DNA from: Molossus alvarezi
Taxonomy: Eukaryota > Chordata > Mammalia > Chiroptera > Molossidae
NCBI GenBank assembly: GCA_037176705.1
Contig: CM073893.1
Location: 29,487,182 to 29,551,181, forward strand
Direction: 5' to 3'
DNA: 64,000 nt
Part shown: positions 11,367 through 22,818 of the stretch, piece by piece
Layout: each line of letters starts with the position of its first letter
How positions within the stretch are numbered: the first letter of the stretch is position 1
The notes under the pieces: model-generated
The model's database searches: none
Told to the model about the DNA's origin: nothing
Seen by the model: only the letters and a program-made list of their open reading frames with translations
Made by a program: the position numbers and the translations under genes

Positions 11367-13233
11367 GACACATTGAGGAGAAGATGGTGGCAGGCAGAAC
11401 CGGAGGGAGGGTGAGTGTGTGAGAGAGTGAGCTAGTGTGTGAGAGACATGGAGCAAAAGGTTCCTGTGCTGTGGACAGGAGCAGTTGGCTACCATGGTAA
11501 GCAGCTCTTTAGGTGCTTCTCCCTACACTGTGGGGAGGTCCCACTATTTTGGAAGATCCCAGGTGTTCCCTGGAAGGAGGCAATGGGAGCGGCTAGGGCC
11601 CAGCAACCTGAGCCCATCAGTGCACCTGGCATCATCGGACCAGTAAACACTCTGTGTCAACAGACCAGTGCACAGCAGTGGAGCTCCCAAGGTGCCAGTC
11701 AAGGAAGCCACAGACAGCCCGGAGCCCAGCACCATCCCCCACAGTAGCAGCCCAATCAGAGTCAAGATCTATCCCCAGCAACAGAGGCTGGGGAGCAGAC
11801 ATCCATCCCCAGGCAACAGAAGCACAGACCAGCAACTGAGACCCATTCCCCAAAACTACAGCAAAAGCTGAGCAGGAGTTGAGCCCCACAGGGCAGCAGC
11901 GCTCCCCAGCCACCAGTGGCAGAATCTGGGGCACCACAGAGGCCTGTGCGGTCAAGCAGCTCACAAGAGCAGTGGGAAGCCGAAGCCCAAGAGGGACTGG
12001 TGCGATCCAGCTTCCCATGGGTCCTGCTGGGTACTGGGGCACCAGAGAAGCCTGTGTGACCAAGCAGCCCACAAGAGTGGTGGGAAGCCGGAGCCCAAGG
12101 CAGCAATCCAGCTGCCTGCCCACGGGACCTGCGGGGTGCTGAAGCACCAGAGAGGCCTGTGTAACCCAGCATGGACTGTTAGTTACTTACGGGTCCTGCA
12201 GGGTGCTGAAGCACCGGAGAGGCCTGTGCAACCCAGCAGAAACTCTGCAACCCAGTTACCTGCGGGACCTGTGGGGTGCTGAAGCACCAGAGTGGCCTGT
12301 GTGACCCAGCAGCCCATTAGATAGGCATAGAGCTGGGTCCCCAAAGGGACTGTGTGATCCAGTTACCCACGGGACCTGCAGGGTGCAAGGACAACAGAGA
12401 GGTTGGTGCAACCCAACTGCTCACAAGATAGGCATAAAGGATGTGAAAATGGAGGCAACGTGAATGGAAGCTACACAGATGATCTCCCAGGACGAAACAA
12501 GAATTACAAATAAAATAGAGACAAATCCTCACAAAAAAGCAACAAAAAAGCAGCAGGACAGGACCATATAACCAGGGACACTGGTAGGATCTGCAGAGGC
12601 GCAAGAGGGTGGCGGGCTGGGAGTCCACAGACAGCTGCAGTCTTAGCTGTGAGCAGCACTCTTGGGGAATAAAGACCAAGCCAGTTCCACAGCCCAGAAA
12701 GCCAGAACAGAGCTCTAAAATAGCCCAGCTACTCAGCTGGGGGCTACAGCAGAGAGAGGGCAGAATGGGCTGGAACCCTGAGGGGATACCTGGGATTTGG
12801 AGGGCACTCAGAGTTTCTGATGAGTTGTGGCCACAAAGGATGGTGGCCAGTGTGCTCCTTTCACAAGCTGTGGGGAAAAGAACCAGCCTTCCCTCAGAGA
12901 TTTAGCCTTTCCCAGGTGAGGCCCAGAAATAAGAATTGAGGCTCATTAACAACCAGAATCTATCCCACCCTGTGGACATCCTCCCATGCAGAACACCAGG
13001 GCAACATTCCAAGGCATTCAGTAATTAAGACTACTAGCTTCCAGTAAAAGCTAGAGGATAACTGAATCTTACCTGGGTTTGCAAATCTACCCAGGAAAGT
13101 AAGATTTAACAGAGGTGTTTAATGTGGGCCCACCAAGGCTCATCCAAACCCAGTAGAGGGAGCCACAAACAACAGAATACCAACACCTATAGGCAAAATT
13201 TGGCAGGCTCCAAAACCCACTGAGATAGCCAAA
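11367..13233 (+). promoter_or_regulatory. L1-B 5' UTR (mosaic internal promoter)
   Basis: It begins GAGGAGAAGATGGTGGCAGG, which contains an AAGATGGTGG word similar to the YY1-type site at many L1 starts. The first block, about 11367-12430, matches the whole 5' UTR of L1-D. The second block, about 12431-13233, matches the whole 5' UTR of L1-C. L1 5' UTRs carry the RNA polymerase II promoter; activity here is inferred, not shown. Confidence 0.75.
11929..12440 (+). repeat. six degenerate tandem units in the L1-B 5' UTR
   Basis: Units start near 11929, 12040, 12143, 12210, 12283 and 12388. They share the core GCACCAGAGAGGCCTGTGT followed by AACCCAGC or a variant, and most end CGGGACCTGCRGGGTGCTG. 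Unit length varies from about 55 to 110 bp. They recall the promoter monomers of rodent L1. Confidence 0.8.
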
Positions 13234-14129
13234 ATGGTGAAACAAAGAAATCCCAAACGAAAGAACAAGAGAACTCTATGGAAGATGACATCAATGAAAT
13301 GCAGCTAAGCAATTAATTATCAGAGGTAGAGTTCAGAGCCATGATCTTCAGGAAGCTCAACAACATGAGTAAGGATATCAGCATCATGAGTAAAGACAGA
13401 AACATTGAAAACTAACGAAGTAGAAATGAAGAATGACATAGCAGAAATAAAGAACATATTGAAAGGACTAACCAGCAGAGTAGAAGAAGCTGAGGAGCCA
13501 ATCAGTGAATTAGAAGACAGGGTAGAAAAAAATCAAACAATCAGAAAACCAAAAGGAAAAAACAATTAAAAAACAGGAAGATAGCTTAAGAGAACTGTCG
13601 GACAACTGGAAACGTAATAACATTCGCATCATAGGAGCCCCCGAAGAGGAAGAAAATGGGCAAGGGTTAGAGAATATATTTGAAGAAATAGTGACAGAAA
13701 ACTTTCCTAACTTGGTGAAGGAAGAAGGCATTCAAGTTCAAGAAGCACAGAGAGCCTCAAGTAAGAAGAACTCAAACAGGCCCACACCAAGACACATAAT
13801 AATTAAAATGCAAAAAATTAGAGACAAAGAGAGAATCCTAAAGGCAGCAAGAGATAAGCAACAGGTTACCTACAAAAGAAATCCCATAAGGTTTTTAGCC
13901 GATTTCTCCACAGAAACACTACAGGCCAGAAGGGAGTGGCATGAAGTAATCAAGGTCATAAAAACACAAGGATCTGAATCCAAGACTACGCTATCCAGCA
14001 AGACTATCATTCAAAATAGAAAGTCAAATAAAGAGTGTTCTAGACACCCCCCCCCCCCAAAAAAAAAGGCTAAGGGAATATACTCACACCAAACCAACAC
14101 TGCAAGATATGTGAAATGGATTGCTGTAA
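13234..14129 (+). pseudogene. L1 ORF1 (L1-B), broken
   Basis: ORF1p is the trimeric RNA-binding chaperone of the L1 ribonucleoprotein. The start ATGGTGAAACAAAG (13234) matches the ORF1 start of L1-C. The N-terminal part is damaged by an early stop and shifts. A coiled-coil-type stretch, SRVEEAEEPISELEDRVEKN, reads at about 13480-13535. The RNA-binding and C-terminal parts read from 13691 (MTENFPNLVKEEGIQVQ, then DKERILKAARDKQQVTY). A C-run and A-run at 14048-14068 mark another indel. The expected end is the TAA at 14127-14129. It cannot give a complete protein. Confidence 0.85.
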
Positions 14130-14174
14130 TTAGTAGAAGAAATAGAAAGAAAAATAGAAACACACTAAACAAAA

Positions 14175-17100
14175 GTGTCAATAAATAAGTACAAATCAAT
14201 TATCATCTTAAATGTGAATGGTTTCAGTGCTCCGATATAAAGACACAAGGTAGCTGACGGGATAAGAAAGCATGATTCACATATATGTTGTTTACAAAAG
14301 ACCCACCTCACATCAGAAGACTCACTTAGGTTGAAAGTGAAAAGATGAAAAAAATATCTTTCAAGCAAACAGAAAGAAAAAAAGCTGGGGTAGCAATACT
14401 CATATCTGATAAAGTAGATATCAAAATGAAGGCCATAACTAGAGACAAAGAAGGCCACTACATAATATTAAAGGCTATATCCAACAGAAAAATATAACCT
14501 TGGTAAACATATATGCACCCAATATAGGAGCACCAACATATATTAAAAATCAGGAGGACTACAAAAAAGAAATCAACAGCAATACAATTATAGCAGGGGA
14601 CTTCAACATCCCATTCACATCACTGAATAGATCATCTAGACAAAAAATTAACAAGGAAACACAGACTCTAAATGAAGTGCTAAATCAAATAGACTAATAG
14701 ATATCTACAAAAAATTACACCCCAAAATGGCAGAAGTCACATTTTTCTCAAGTGCACATGGGACATTCTCAAAGATAGACCACATGTTAAGACACAAACT
14801 AAGTATCTACACGTTCAAGAAGATTGAAATCATATCAAGCATCTTCTCAGATCACAATAACATGAATCTAGAAATCAATTGCAACAAGAATATGCAAAAA
14901 CATTTGAAAACATGGAGGCTAAATAGAATGTTATTGAACAATGAATGGGTTACCATGGAGATCAAGGAAGAAATTAACAAATTCCTGAAAATCAAGGAAA
15001 ATGAACACACAACCCAAAATCTATGGGATGCAGCAAAAGCAGTTCTGAGAGGGAAGTTCATAGCACTACAGGCCTACTTTAAGAAACAAGAAAAAAATTT
15101 AATAGACTCTCTAACCTCACAACTTAAAGATAGAAAGCAAACAAAAAGAAAACCCCAGAGCAAATAGAAGAAAGGAAATAGTAAAGATCAGAGCAGAAAT
15201 AAATGACATGGAGACCAAAAAACAAGTCAAAGGATCAATGAAACAAAGAGCTGGTTCTTTGAAAAGATAGACAAGATTGATCGACCATTAGCTAGACTCA
15301 CCAAGAAACAAAGAGAGAGAACCCAAATACACAAAATCAGAAATGAAAGAGGATAAATAATAACTGACACCACAGAAATACAAAAGATTGTTAAAAAATA
15401 TTATGAACAGTTATACGGAAACAAATTCGGCAATCTAAGCGAAATGGAAAAATTTCTGGAAAAACATAGTCTCCCAAAACTGAACCAGGAAGAGATAGAA
15501 AACTTGAGCAGACCAATAACAACAAAAGAAATTGAAGATGTAATCAAGACTCTTCCAGCAAACAAAAGCCCAGGCCCGGATGGCTTTACGGGGGAGTTTT
15601 ACTGAACATTCAAAGAACTAATACCCATTCTCCTCAAACTATTTCAAAAAATTCAAGAAGAACAAATAGTTCCAAACTCGTTTAATGAGGCCAGCATTAT
15701 TCTAATTTCAAAACCAGAAAAAGACACAACAAAGAACAAAAACTACAGACCAATATCCCTGATGAACATAGATACCAAAATTCTGAATAAAATACTAGCA
15801 AATCAAATCTAGCAATACATCAGAAAAATTACTCACCATGACCAAGTGGGATTGATCCCAGGGATGCAAGGCTAGTACAATATTCACAAATCAATAAATG
15901 TGATACACCGCATAAACAAAATGAAAGATAAAAATCATATGATCATATCAATAGATTCTGAAAAAGCATTGGACAAAATCCAGCACCCATTTCTGATAAA
16001 AATGCCCAGCAATGTGGGAATAGAGGGATCATATCTCGACATAATAAAGGCCATATATGAAAGACTTACAGCCAACATCAAACCCAATGGGGAAAAATTA
16101 AAAGCATTAACCTTAAGAACAGGAACAAGACAAGAATGCCTACTTTTACCACTTTTATTTAACATAGTAATGGAAGTCTTAGCCAGAGCAATCAGACAGG
16201 AAGAAAAAATGAAAAGATCCAAATTAGAAAGGAGGAAGTGAAACTGTCATTATTTGCAGATGACATAATACTATACATAGAAAACCCAAAGACTCCATCA
16301 AAAATTTACTAGACTTAATAAATGAATTTGAAAAGTAGCAGGATACAAAATTAACATCAAGAAATTGAGGCATTCTTATACACTAATAATGAACTTACAG
16401 AAAGAGAAACTAAGAAAACAATCCCATTTAACATTGTGGCAAAAAAAAAAAAAAAAAAAAAAAAGATATTTAGGAATAAACTTAACCAAAGAAGCAAAGG
16501 ACTTATTCCCAGAAAACTATGGGTCATTGAAAAAAGAAATAGAGGAAGATAAAATAAGTGGAAGCACATATCTTATTCATGGATTGGAAGAATTAACATC
16601 ATTAAAATGTCCATACTACCCAAAGCAACCTATGGATTCAATGCAATCCCCATCAAAATACTAATGACATACTTCACAGTACTAGAACAAATACTTCAAA
16701 AGTTCACATGAAACCAAAAAAGACCCTGAATAGCCACACCAATCTTGAAAAAGAAGAACAAAGTTGGAGGGATCACATTTCCAGATTTCGGGTTATACTA
16801 CAAAACCACTGTAATCAAAACAGCCTGGTACTGGCACAAGAACAGGCACATAAATCAATGGAAAAAAATAGAGAACCCAGAAATGGACCCAAGACAATAT
16901 GCTCAATTAATATTTGACAAAGGTGGCAAGAGCATATAGTGGAATAAAGACAACCTCTCTAATAAATGGTGTTGGGAAAACTGGACAGCTACATGCAAAA
17001 AAAAAAAAAAAAAAAATGAAACTAGACCACGAACTTACACCACACACAAGAATAAACTCAAAGTGAATAAAAAACTTAAATATGACTCATGAATCCATAA

Positions 17101-18255
17101 AAATTCTAGAAGAAAATGTACTCAACAATTTCAGACATTATACACAGCGGAATTTTTTGATACATCACCTAAGGCGACAGAAACAAAGGAGAAAATGAAC
17201 ACATGGGACTGCGTCAAACTCAAAAGCTTCTGCACAGCAAAAGAAACAACCACCAAAATGGAAAGGCAACCCACTCTGTGGGAGAGCATAATTGCCAATG
17301 ATACATCAGATAAAGGGTTAATTTTTAATATAGAGAGAGTGCTCATATAACTCAACAAAAGGAAGACAAAGAACCCAATTAAAAATGGGCAGAGGAACTA
17401 AATAGACACCTCTCTAAACAGGACATACAAATGGCTATGAGACATGAAGAAATGCTCAACATCACTAATCATCAGAGAGATGCAAATTAAAACAACAATG
17501 AAATATCACCTCACACCTGTCAGAATGGCCACCATCAACAAATCATTAAACAACAAGCGTTGGCGAGGGTGTGAAGAAAAGGGGACTCTAGTGCACTGCT
17601 GGTGGGAATGCAGACTGGTGCAGTCACTATGGAAAACACTATGGTGTTACCTCAAAAAGTTAAAAATTGAACTGCAATTTGAGCCAGTGATCCCACTTCT
17701 ACGAATATACTCTAAGAAGCCTGAAACACCAATCAGAAAGAATATATGTACCCCCTATGTTCATAGCAGCACTATTTACAATAGCTAAGATCTGGACACC
17801 GCCCAAATGTCCATCAGTTGACGAATGGATAAAAAAGCAGTGGTACAGCCCTGGCCGGTTTGGCTCAGCGGTTGGAGCATTGGCCTGCGGTACAGGGAGA
17901 CCCGGGTTCAGTTCCCGCTAAGGGCAGTTTGTCCCTCGATTGCAGTTTGTCCCCGGCCCTGGTTGGTCGCGAGGGTGGCAGCCACTCGATGTGTCCCTTC
18001 ACATCGATGTTTCTCTCTCTCTCTCTCCCTCCCGCTCTATCTGAACAAAAAATGGAAAAATGTCCTCGGGTGAGGATAAAAAAAAAAAAAAAGCAGTGGT
18101 ACATATACAAAATGGAGTACTATGCAGCTGTAAGAAAGAAGGATCTCTTATCCTTTGAGATGACAAGGAGGGACCTGAAATGTATTATCCTAAGCCAAAC
18201 AAGCCAAACAGAGAAAGAAAAGTATCATATGATGTCACTTATTTGTGAAATATAA
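14175..18255 (+). pseudogene. L1 ORF2 (L1-B), broken and split by a SINE
   Basis: ORF2p combines an endonuclease, a reverse transcriptase and a Cys-rich C-terminus. The start codon seen in L1-C (ATGGCA) is GTGTCA here. Endonuclease pieces read at 14500-15167, including AGDFNIPFTS and [14 protein letters not shown] pieces include [14 protein letters not shown] (about 15555-15602), [14 protein letters not shown] (about 15945-15990) and an intact FADDIILY at about 16254-16277. Frameshifts and stops separate the blocks, and poly(A) runs at 16441-16464 and 16999-17016 add more. The C-terminal knuckle lacks its first Cys (RWRGC). The last exon-like block is cut at 17847 by a VES SINE. The stop follows KYHMMSLICEI. 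Confidence 0.88.
17848..18086 (+). mobile_element. VES-type SINE inside L1-B ORF2
   Basis: Intact-looking copy: head GCCCTGGCCGGTTTGGCTC, B-box-like GGTTCAGTTCCCGC, CACATCGATGTTTCTC, a (CT)n stretch, CCTCGGGTGAGGATAAA and a poly(A) tail. A perfect 17-bp duplication, AAAAAAGCAGTGGTACA, lies at 17831-17847 and 18087-18103. The head contains tRNA-like A and B boxes, the internal RNA polymerase III promoter. Confidence 0.96.
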
Positions 18256-18549
18256 TGAACATAAAAGTCTGAGGAATGGGTTAGTTCTAGAGATGTGAAA
18301 GTGGGGTACAGATTGACAATCCTCAGAAGAGATGGGGGGGAGAGAGATAAACCACAGAACTTATATGTATGTACTCATGAACAATGGACATGGACAACAA
18401 AGCTGGGGAGAGAGAGAGGCAGGGGGGAATCAATGGGGGGAAAAGATAAACATCTGTAACAAAAATAAATTAGTTAATTTAAAATATGATAAAAAAATTA
18501 ATAAATATCTACATTGAAAAAAATAATAAATAAAATAAACTACAGTGGA

Positions 18550-19486
18550 AGTAGAAGCCCCCAGATATCTGGAAGTTTTTCATGTGTAAAGGTGGCAGGA
18601 ACCCTGCGCTGGGCTCATCCTTTGGAGGTGACTCTGCTGGGACACTGGTGCACATTAAACAGTCATTTTCTCATCCTACTAGTTCATGTGGTCTGTCTCT
18701 TCCTGCCAACCAAATTTCTTCCACAACAAAATTTCTCCCAGTCGGTGAGCATGTACCCCAAAATGGGGACTCTTAAAGCACGTAGACTGCTTCCCTATCC
18801 ATGGAGAGACAGATCATTAGCAAGCCACAAGTTTGAGGCATCTCTAAAAGCCTCCGGGCTCTTTGGGGCCATTCTGAGTAGGGAGGGTACCCTTGTAAGC
18901 CATTCCTGAGGCTCTCATGGAAGTTAATAAAAGAAAAGATGGTTAGCGTACATTTAGACAGTCTCCAGATTAGTTTCCTCTTGGGAGGTTTCTTTAAAAC
19001 TCATCATTTTTCCCTCTGGTTCAGTATCCAGTTCATTTAGCTCTAAATTCATATTACCCTTCTGGATACAGTATAGGTGGGGATCACTTATTTAGAAAAG
19101 CTCATCCTATTAAATTATTTGGGGCGGATTGATTGGCAAAGATATACATTGTCCCATAGCATTCCCTAGGTGGAAATAGGCAGGTTCTGTTTTTAAAACA
19201 GACATTCGTTAGCTATCCCTGACATTTAGACTAAAGTTTTACTCCTAGGGAGGAGACAACTTAGTTGGGTATGTTTAAGAACAAATAAAGTAGCCCCAGG
19301 TCTCTACAGGGGTCTTAGTGGCTTCCGTTTTTTGATAATTTCAACTCCTCCCAAACTATCAGTGAGAAGGAGGGGAAATCCCCTGGAGCAACTCTATGCT
19401 TGCTTTTGGTTTCTTTTCTAAGTCCAATATTAGTTTCCTACAATCCTTTTTAAGGTGATCTGGCTGTCTGCAGTAGGAACACATTC
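18550..19486 (-). other. provirus interior after the gag zinc knuckle
   Basis: This lies downstream of the nucleocapsid motif on the minus strand, where protease and early RT should be. I see only stop-interrupted short frames and no DTG or LPQG motif. Assignment to pro-pol is by position only. Confidence 0.4.
19359..19486 (-). pseudogene. gag nucleocapsid remnant with one zinc knuckle
   Basis: The minus strand at 19440-19481 encodes CSYCRQPDHLKKDC, an exact CX2CX4HX4C retroviral nucleocapsid knuckle that binds genomic RNA in Gag. About 29 further codons follow before the stop near 19359. A single knuckle is typical of gammaretrovirus-like Gag. The hAT transposon inserted only a few codons upstream, separating this from the rest of gag at 22.36-23.8 kb. 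The frame cannot be expressed as an intact Gag. Confidence 0.8.
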
Positions 19487-19560
19487 CTCTGCAGCAGCAG
19501 TTTCCTACCTGTGGGTCACGACCTCTTCGGGGGTCGAATGACCCTTTCACAGGGGTCACC

Positions 19561-19597
19561 TAAGACCATTGGAAAACACATGTTTTCAATGGTCTTA
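19561..19597. repeat. subterminal hairpin of the hAT left end
   Basis: TAAGACCATTGGAAAACA (19561-19578) and TGTTTTCAATGGTCTTA (19581-19597) form an 17-18 bp inverted repeat with a 2-base loop and one bulged base. Subterminal repeats can bind hAT transposase; that role is inferred. Confidence 0.85.
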
Positions 19598-20218
19598 GGA
19601 ACCAGGACACCACTCCTCTATCCATCTCCAGGTGGGTCCACCCACATGCAGATATGCTCACATACAGATATGCCCACATACAAGTACCCAGCATGATGAC
19701 ATCATCATGCCATCCCCATCACATACACCCTGTACAAATACAGGTATAAGTGACAGGGTTGGTGCCATAATGTACTCATGTGGACCAGTCACACATGTGT
19801 AGAGAGCAGCTACTGTATAAAGAGCAGTACTCTATAGAAAGCAGTTGCTCTGTTAAAATCAGCTACTGTGTTGAAAGCAGCAGTATTGGAGGTAAAATGA
19901 CACTTCATGAGTTATAATTACCGGTCAATGTAAAATCATGTACTGTAAAATCATCAACTACTGCAAAGCAAAAAATATTTGTACCACAGGAACTTAATCT
20001 GGATGCTGATCAGTCTTTTTATATTCAGCTGTGGTTGATGTGAATACTACTCCCTTATGATAGTAACAGGTATGTAAAAAAAATAAAAATAAAAAAAACA
20101 CAGAGAACTGTAAATCATGGAAAACTTTAATGAATTATATTGACTAAACTATGCCATGTATCATCTTCTGTATTATTAAAGCTATTGTTATATATTATTT
20201 TCATTAGCAAACCATCCA
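19598..20218 (+). other. hAT left non-coding region
   Basis: This is sequence between the left end and the transposase frame. At about 19800-19885 a short unit around AGCAGCTACTGTR recurs four times or so in degenerate form. No coding motif is visible. Confidence 0.5.
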
Positions 20219-21995
20219 ATGACAATGGATAATGTAGAAAAGAACATTAAGAAAAGAAAATATAGTCAGGATTTTTTACAGTATGGTGTTACCTCAATAA
20301 TTACAGCAGGAGTTGAGAATCCACAATGTGTTATTTGTTGTGAAGTTCTATCAGCTGAATCTATGAAGCCAAAGAAACTAAAACGCCATTTTAGCTTTGC
20401 CGGCAAGGATACCAACTATTTTAGAAGCAAAGTTGATGGACTCAAGAAAGCCAGACTTGACACTGGTGACAAGTACCACAAACAAAATGTAGCAGCCACT
20501 GAACCTTCATATTTGGTGATACTCAGAATCACCAGAGCTATGAAACCTCACACCATTGCTGAGGATTTACTGTTACCAGAGGCCAAAGACTGAGTTATGA
20601 TCAGAGATAAATTTGTTACGAAATTGAGTGCAATTTCCTTATCTAACAACACTGTCCACAGAAAAATAGATGACATGTATGCTGATATTCTTGATCAGGT
20701 AATCCAGGAAATTAAATCTTCTCCACTTCCAATATTAGCATCAAGCTTGATTAATCTATAGATGTTGCAAACTGTTCACAATTACTGGTTTATGTGAGGT
20801 ATATTAATGATGGCGACTTTAAAGATGAGTTTTTTGGGTTTTTTTTTGCAAATGACAACTACTGCACGTGATGTATTTGACACAGTTGGTTCATTTTTGA
20901 AAGAGCATAAGATCTCTTGGGAAAAGGTTTGTGGTGTTTGCACAGATGGTGCTCCAGCTATGCTAGGATGTCAGTCTGCATTTGGTACTGAATGAGTCAC
21001 CAAAAGTCTTTGGAACTCATTGTATGATTCATCGGCAAACATTAGCAATAAAGATGCTTCCACAAGAGTTGCAAGAAGTAAGGAAAAGCATCATAAGTTC
21101 TGTCAATTTTGTAAAGGCGAGCACTTTAAACAGTCGACTGTTTTCACAACTGTACATTGAGTTGGATGTGCCGAACAATGCCCTGCTTTTTCACACTGAA
21201 GTGAGATGGTTTTTGACAGGAAAAGTTTTAAAACATGTTTTTGAGCTTTGTGATGAACTCAAAACATTTTTTAATCAGAAAGAAAGACAGCAGTTTGAAG
21301 CACTTTTTAGCAATAAAAGTGAACTGCAGAAAATAGCTTATTTAATTGACATCTTTGCCATCTTGAATGAGCTAAATGTATTACTGCAAGGACCAACTGC
21401 AACGTGCCTTGATTTGTCTGAAAAGGTCCCATAATTCCAAATAAAACTTTAGCTTTAGAAAAAAAAATTGGATGAAAATTAAATTTACATGTTGCCTACC
21501 TTATCTGCTTTCTTTAAGGAACATGACATTGAACCAGACAAAAGGTTTATGATGATAATTTCTGTGAAAGAAAACTTGCACATACTTGCAGACAAAATTT
21601 TATCATACTTTCCAAATCTACCCAACACCCCACTTGCACTTGCCAGAAACCCATTCACAGTCAAAGTTGAAGATGTTCTTGAGACAGCACAAGAAGAGTT
21701 CATTGGACTCATTAACAGTGATGCAGCGAGAACTGATTTCTCTGCAATGCCAGTTACAAAATTCTGGATCAAGTGTTTGCAGTCATATCCTGCTCTGTCT
21801 GAGACTGTTTTGTGCCTTCTTCTTCCATTTCCAACAACATATCTTTATAAAACAGGGTTTTCCAGCTTGTTGGTTATCAAGTCTAAATAAAGAAGTAGAT
21901 TGATTATGGAAGATGATCTCCGTTGTGCTGTTGCAAAGACTGCCCCGAGAATTTCTGATCTGGTGAGAAAGAAGCTATCTCAAGGTTCCCACTGA
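20219..21995 (+). pseudogene. hAT transposase, broken
   Basis: This would encode a transposase of the BED-finger hAT superfamily that cuts the element ends. A start at 20219 opens a 124-codon frame with a BED-type finger: CVICC near residue 39 and KLKRHF near residue 59. The usual second His 3-5 residues later is not seen, which suggests a small in-frame loss. A stop occurs at 20591. Further blocks read in other frames: 20807-20995 with VCTDGAPAMLG (a catalytic Asp region), 20982-21434 with GTHCMIHR (the hAT CX2H motif) and EVRW, and 21489-21995 with the C-terminal dimerisation region PVTKFWIKCLQSYP...FSSLLVIKSK. At least three frame breaks and internal stops make it non-functional. It resembles domesticated ZBED-like proteins only through shared hAT ancestry. 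Confidence 0.9.
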
Positions 21996-22353
21996 CTTTG
22001 GCTTTTTACGTGTACTGTGGCAAAATGTAGCAATCTAGTTTACTGTTGTTATATTAAGACTATTACCCATGCTACAGCATGCTTCAAGACAGTTTCATTT
22101 ATTTGTAATTAGAAATAAATATTTCACAATATATAATTATATATTGTTTTGTGATTAATCACTATGGGTTAATTCTGTTCAATTTATAACAATGAAAATA
22201 CATCCTGCATATCAGATATTTACATTACAGTTCATAACAGTAGCAAAATTACAGTTTTGATGTAGCAACAAAAATAATCTTATGGTTGGGGGTCTCCACA
22301 ACATGAGGACCTGTATTAAAGGGTTGTGGCATTAGGAAGGTGGAGAACCACTG
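21996..22353 (+). other. hAT right non-coding end
   Basis: AT-rich sequence leading to the right terminus, including GTATTAAAGGGTTGTGGCAT just inside the inverted repeat. No gene seen. Confidence 0.7.
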
Positions 22354-22361
22354 CTCTACAG

Positions 22362-22594
22362 TTTCTCAGCAGAACTCATTCAGCAATCCTGTTGCCTTGC
22401 TCCCAGAAACCAGTAGGTATATTAATTGTAATTGGTCAGAACCACCAGCACTATATTCTTTAACAGTAAATAAACTCCATTTCAAGCCCATCAGGTTCCC
22501 AGAGAAAAGAACTTATGCAGTTGCTGTTCCCCTCTTGCCTGGAACCAGCCTTTCTGTTTGCTGCTGTTGTTATGTAATGGACCTGTGCTCCTCC
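22362..22594 (-). other. provirus gag region upstream of the knuckle
   Basis: Its last codons on the minus strand (ending NCR) join in phase to the nucleocapsid frame across the hAT site. Stops upstream break the frame. Probably late capsid to nucleocapsid coding remains. Confidence 0.45.
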
Positions 22595-22605
22595 CAGGAT
22601 CTTCT

Positions 22606-22818
22606 TTTATTTTTATTTTTTTTATTGATCTTTAGAGAGAGAGGGAGAGGGAGAGTGGTAGAAACATTGATGAGAGAGAACATCTATTGGCCGCCTCCTG
22701 CATGCCCCTCCCTGGGGATCAGGCCCACAACCTGGGCATGTACCCTAACCGGGAATTGAACTGTTGACCTCTTGGTGCAGGGGTTGATGCACAACCACTG
22801 AGCCACACTGGCCGAGCC
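22606..22818 (-). mobile_element. VES-type SINE (AATCAATAAA-tail form)
   Basis: Minus-strand copy with the complement of CCAAGAGGTCAACAGTTCAA and the GCAGGAGGCGGCC segment. Duplications CAGGATCTTCT (22595-22605) and CAGGAGCTTCT (22819-22829) flank it. It is in the same orientation as the provirus. Confidence 0.9.

Larger units (their letters stand above)
11367..18535 (+). mobile_element. near full-length LINE-1 (L1-B) inserted in the provirus
   Basis: It is flanked by TAAACTACAATGGA (11353-11366) and TAAACTACAGTGGA (18536-18549), a 14-bp duplication with one change. It contains an unusually long 5' UTR (11367-13233), remains of ORF1 and ORF2, a 3' UTR and an A-rich end. About 7.17 kb lies between the duplications, of which about 0.26 kb is a later SINE with its duplication. 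It is in the opposite orientation to the provirus. Both frames carry many breaks, so it is inactive. Confidence 0.9.
19495..22353 (+). mobile_element. full-length hAT DNA transposon (SPIN-like termini)
   Basis: Its ends are CAGCAGTTTCCTACCTGTGG on the left and ...AGGTGGAGAACCACTG on the right. These are diverged inverted repeats of the CAGTGGTTCTCAACCT type that I associate with SPIN-group hATs. It is flanked by 8-bp duplications CTCTGCAG (19487-19494) and CTCTACAG (22354-22361), which fit the hAT NTCTAGAN preference. It is 2859 bp long and carries a broken transposase on the plus strand. SPIN-group elements are reported in several tetrapod lineages, including bats, with patchy distribution. 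Its membership of that exact family is inferred from the termini. Confidence 0.92.

Noticed and set aside
11632..12172. Overlapping frames of 136-171 codons on the minus strand as a novel protein
   Set aside because: They lie in the GC-rich tandem units of the L1-B 5' UTR, where repeat structure keeps several frames open by chance.
20219..21995. A domesticated ZBED-like host gene derived from a hAT transposase
   Set aside because: The frame has several shifts and stops, still sits between intact transposon ends with a target duplication, and shows no sign of selection for coding.
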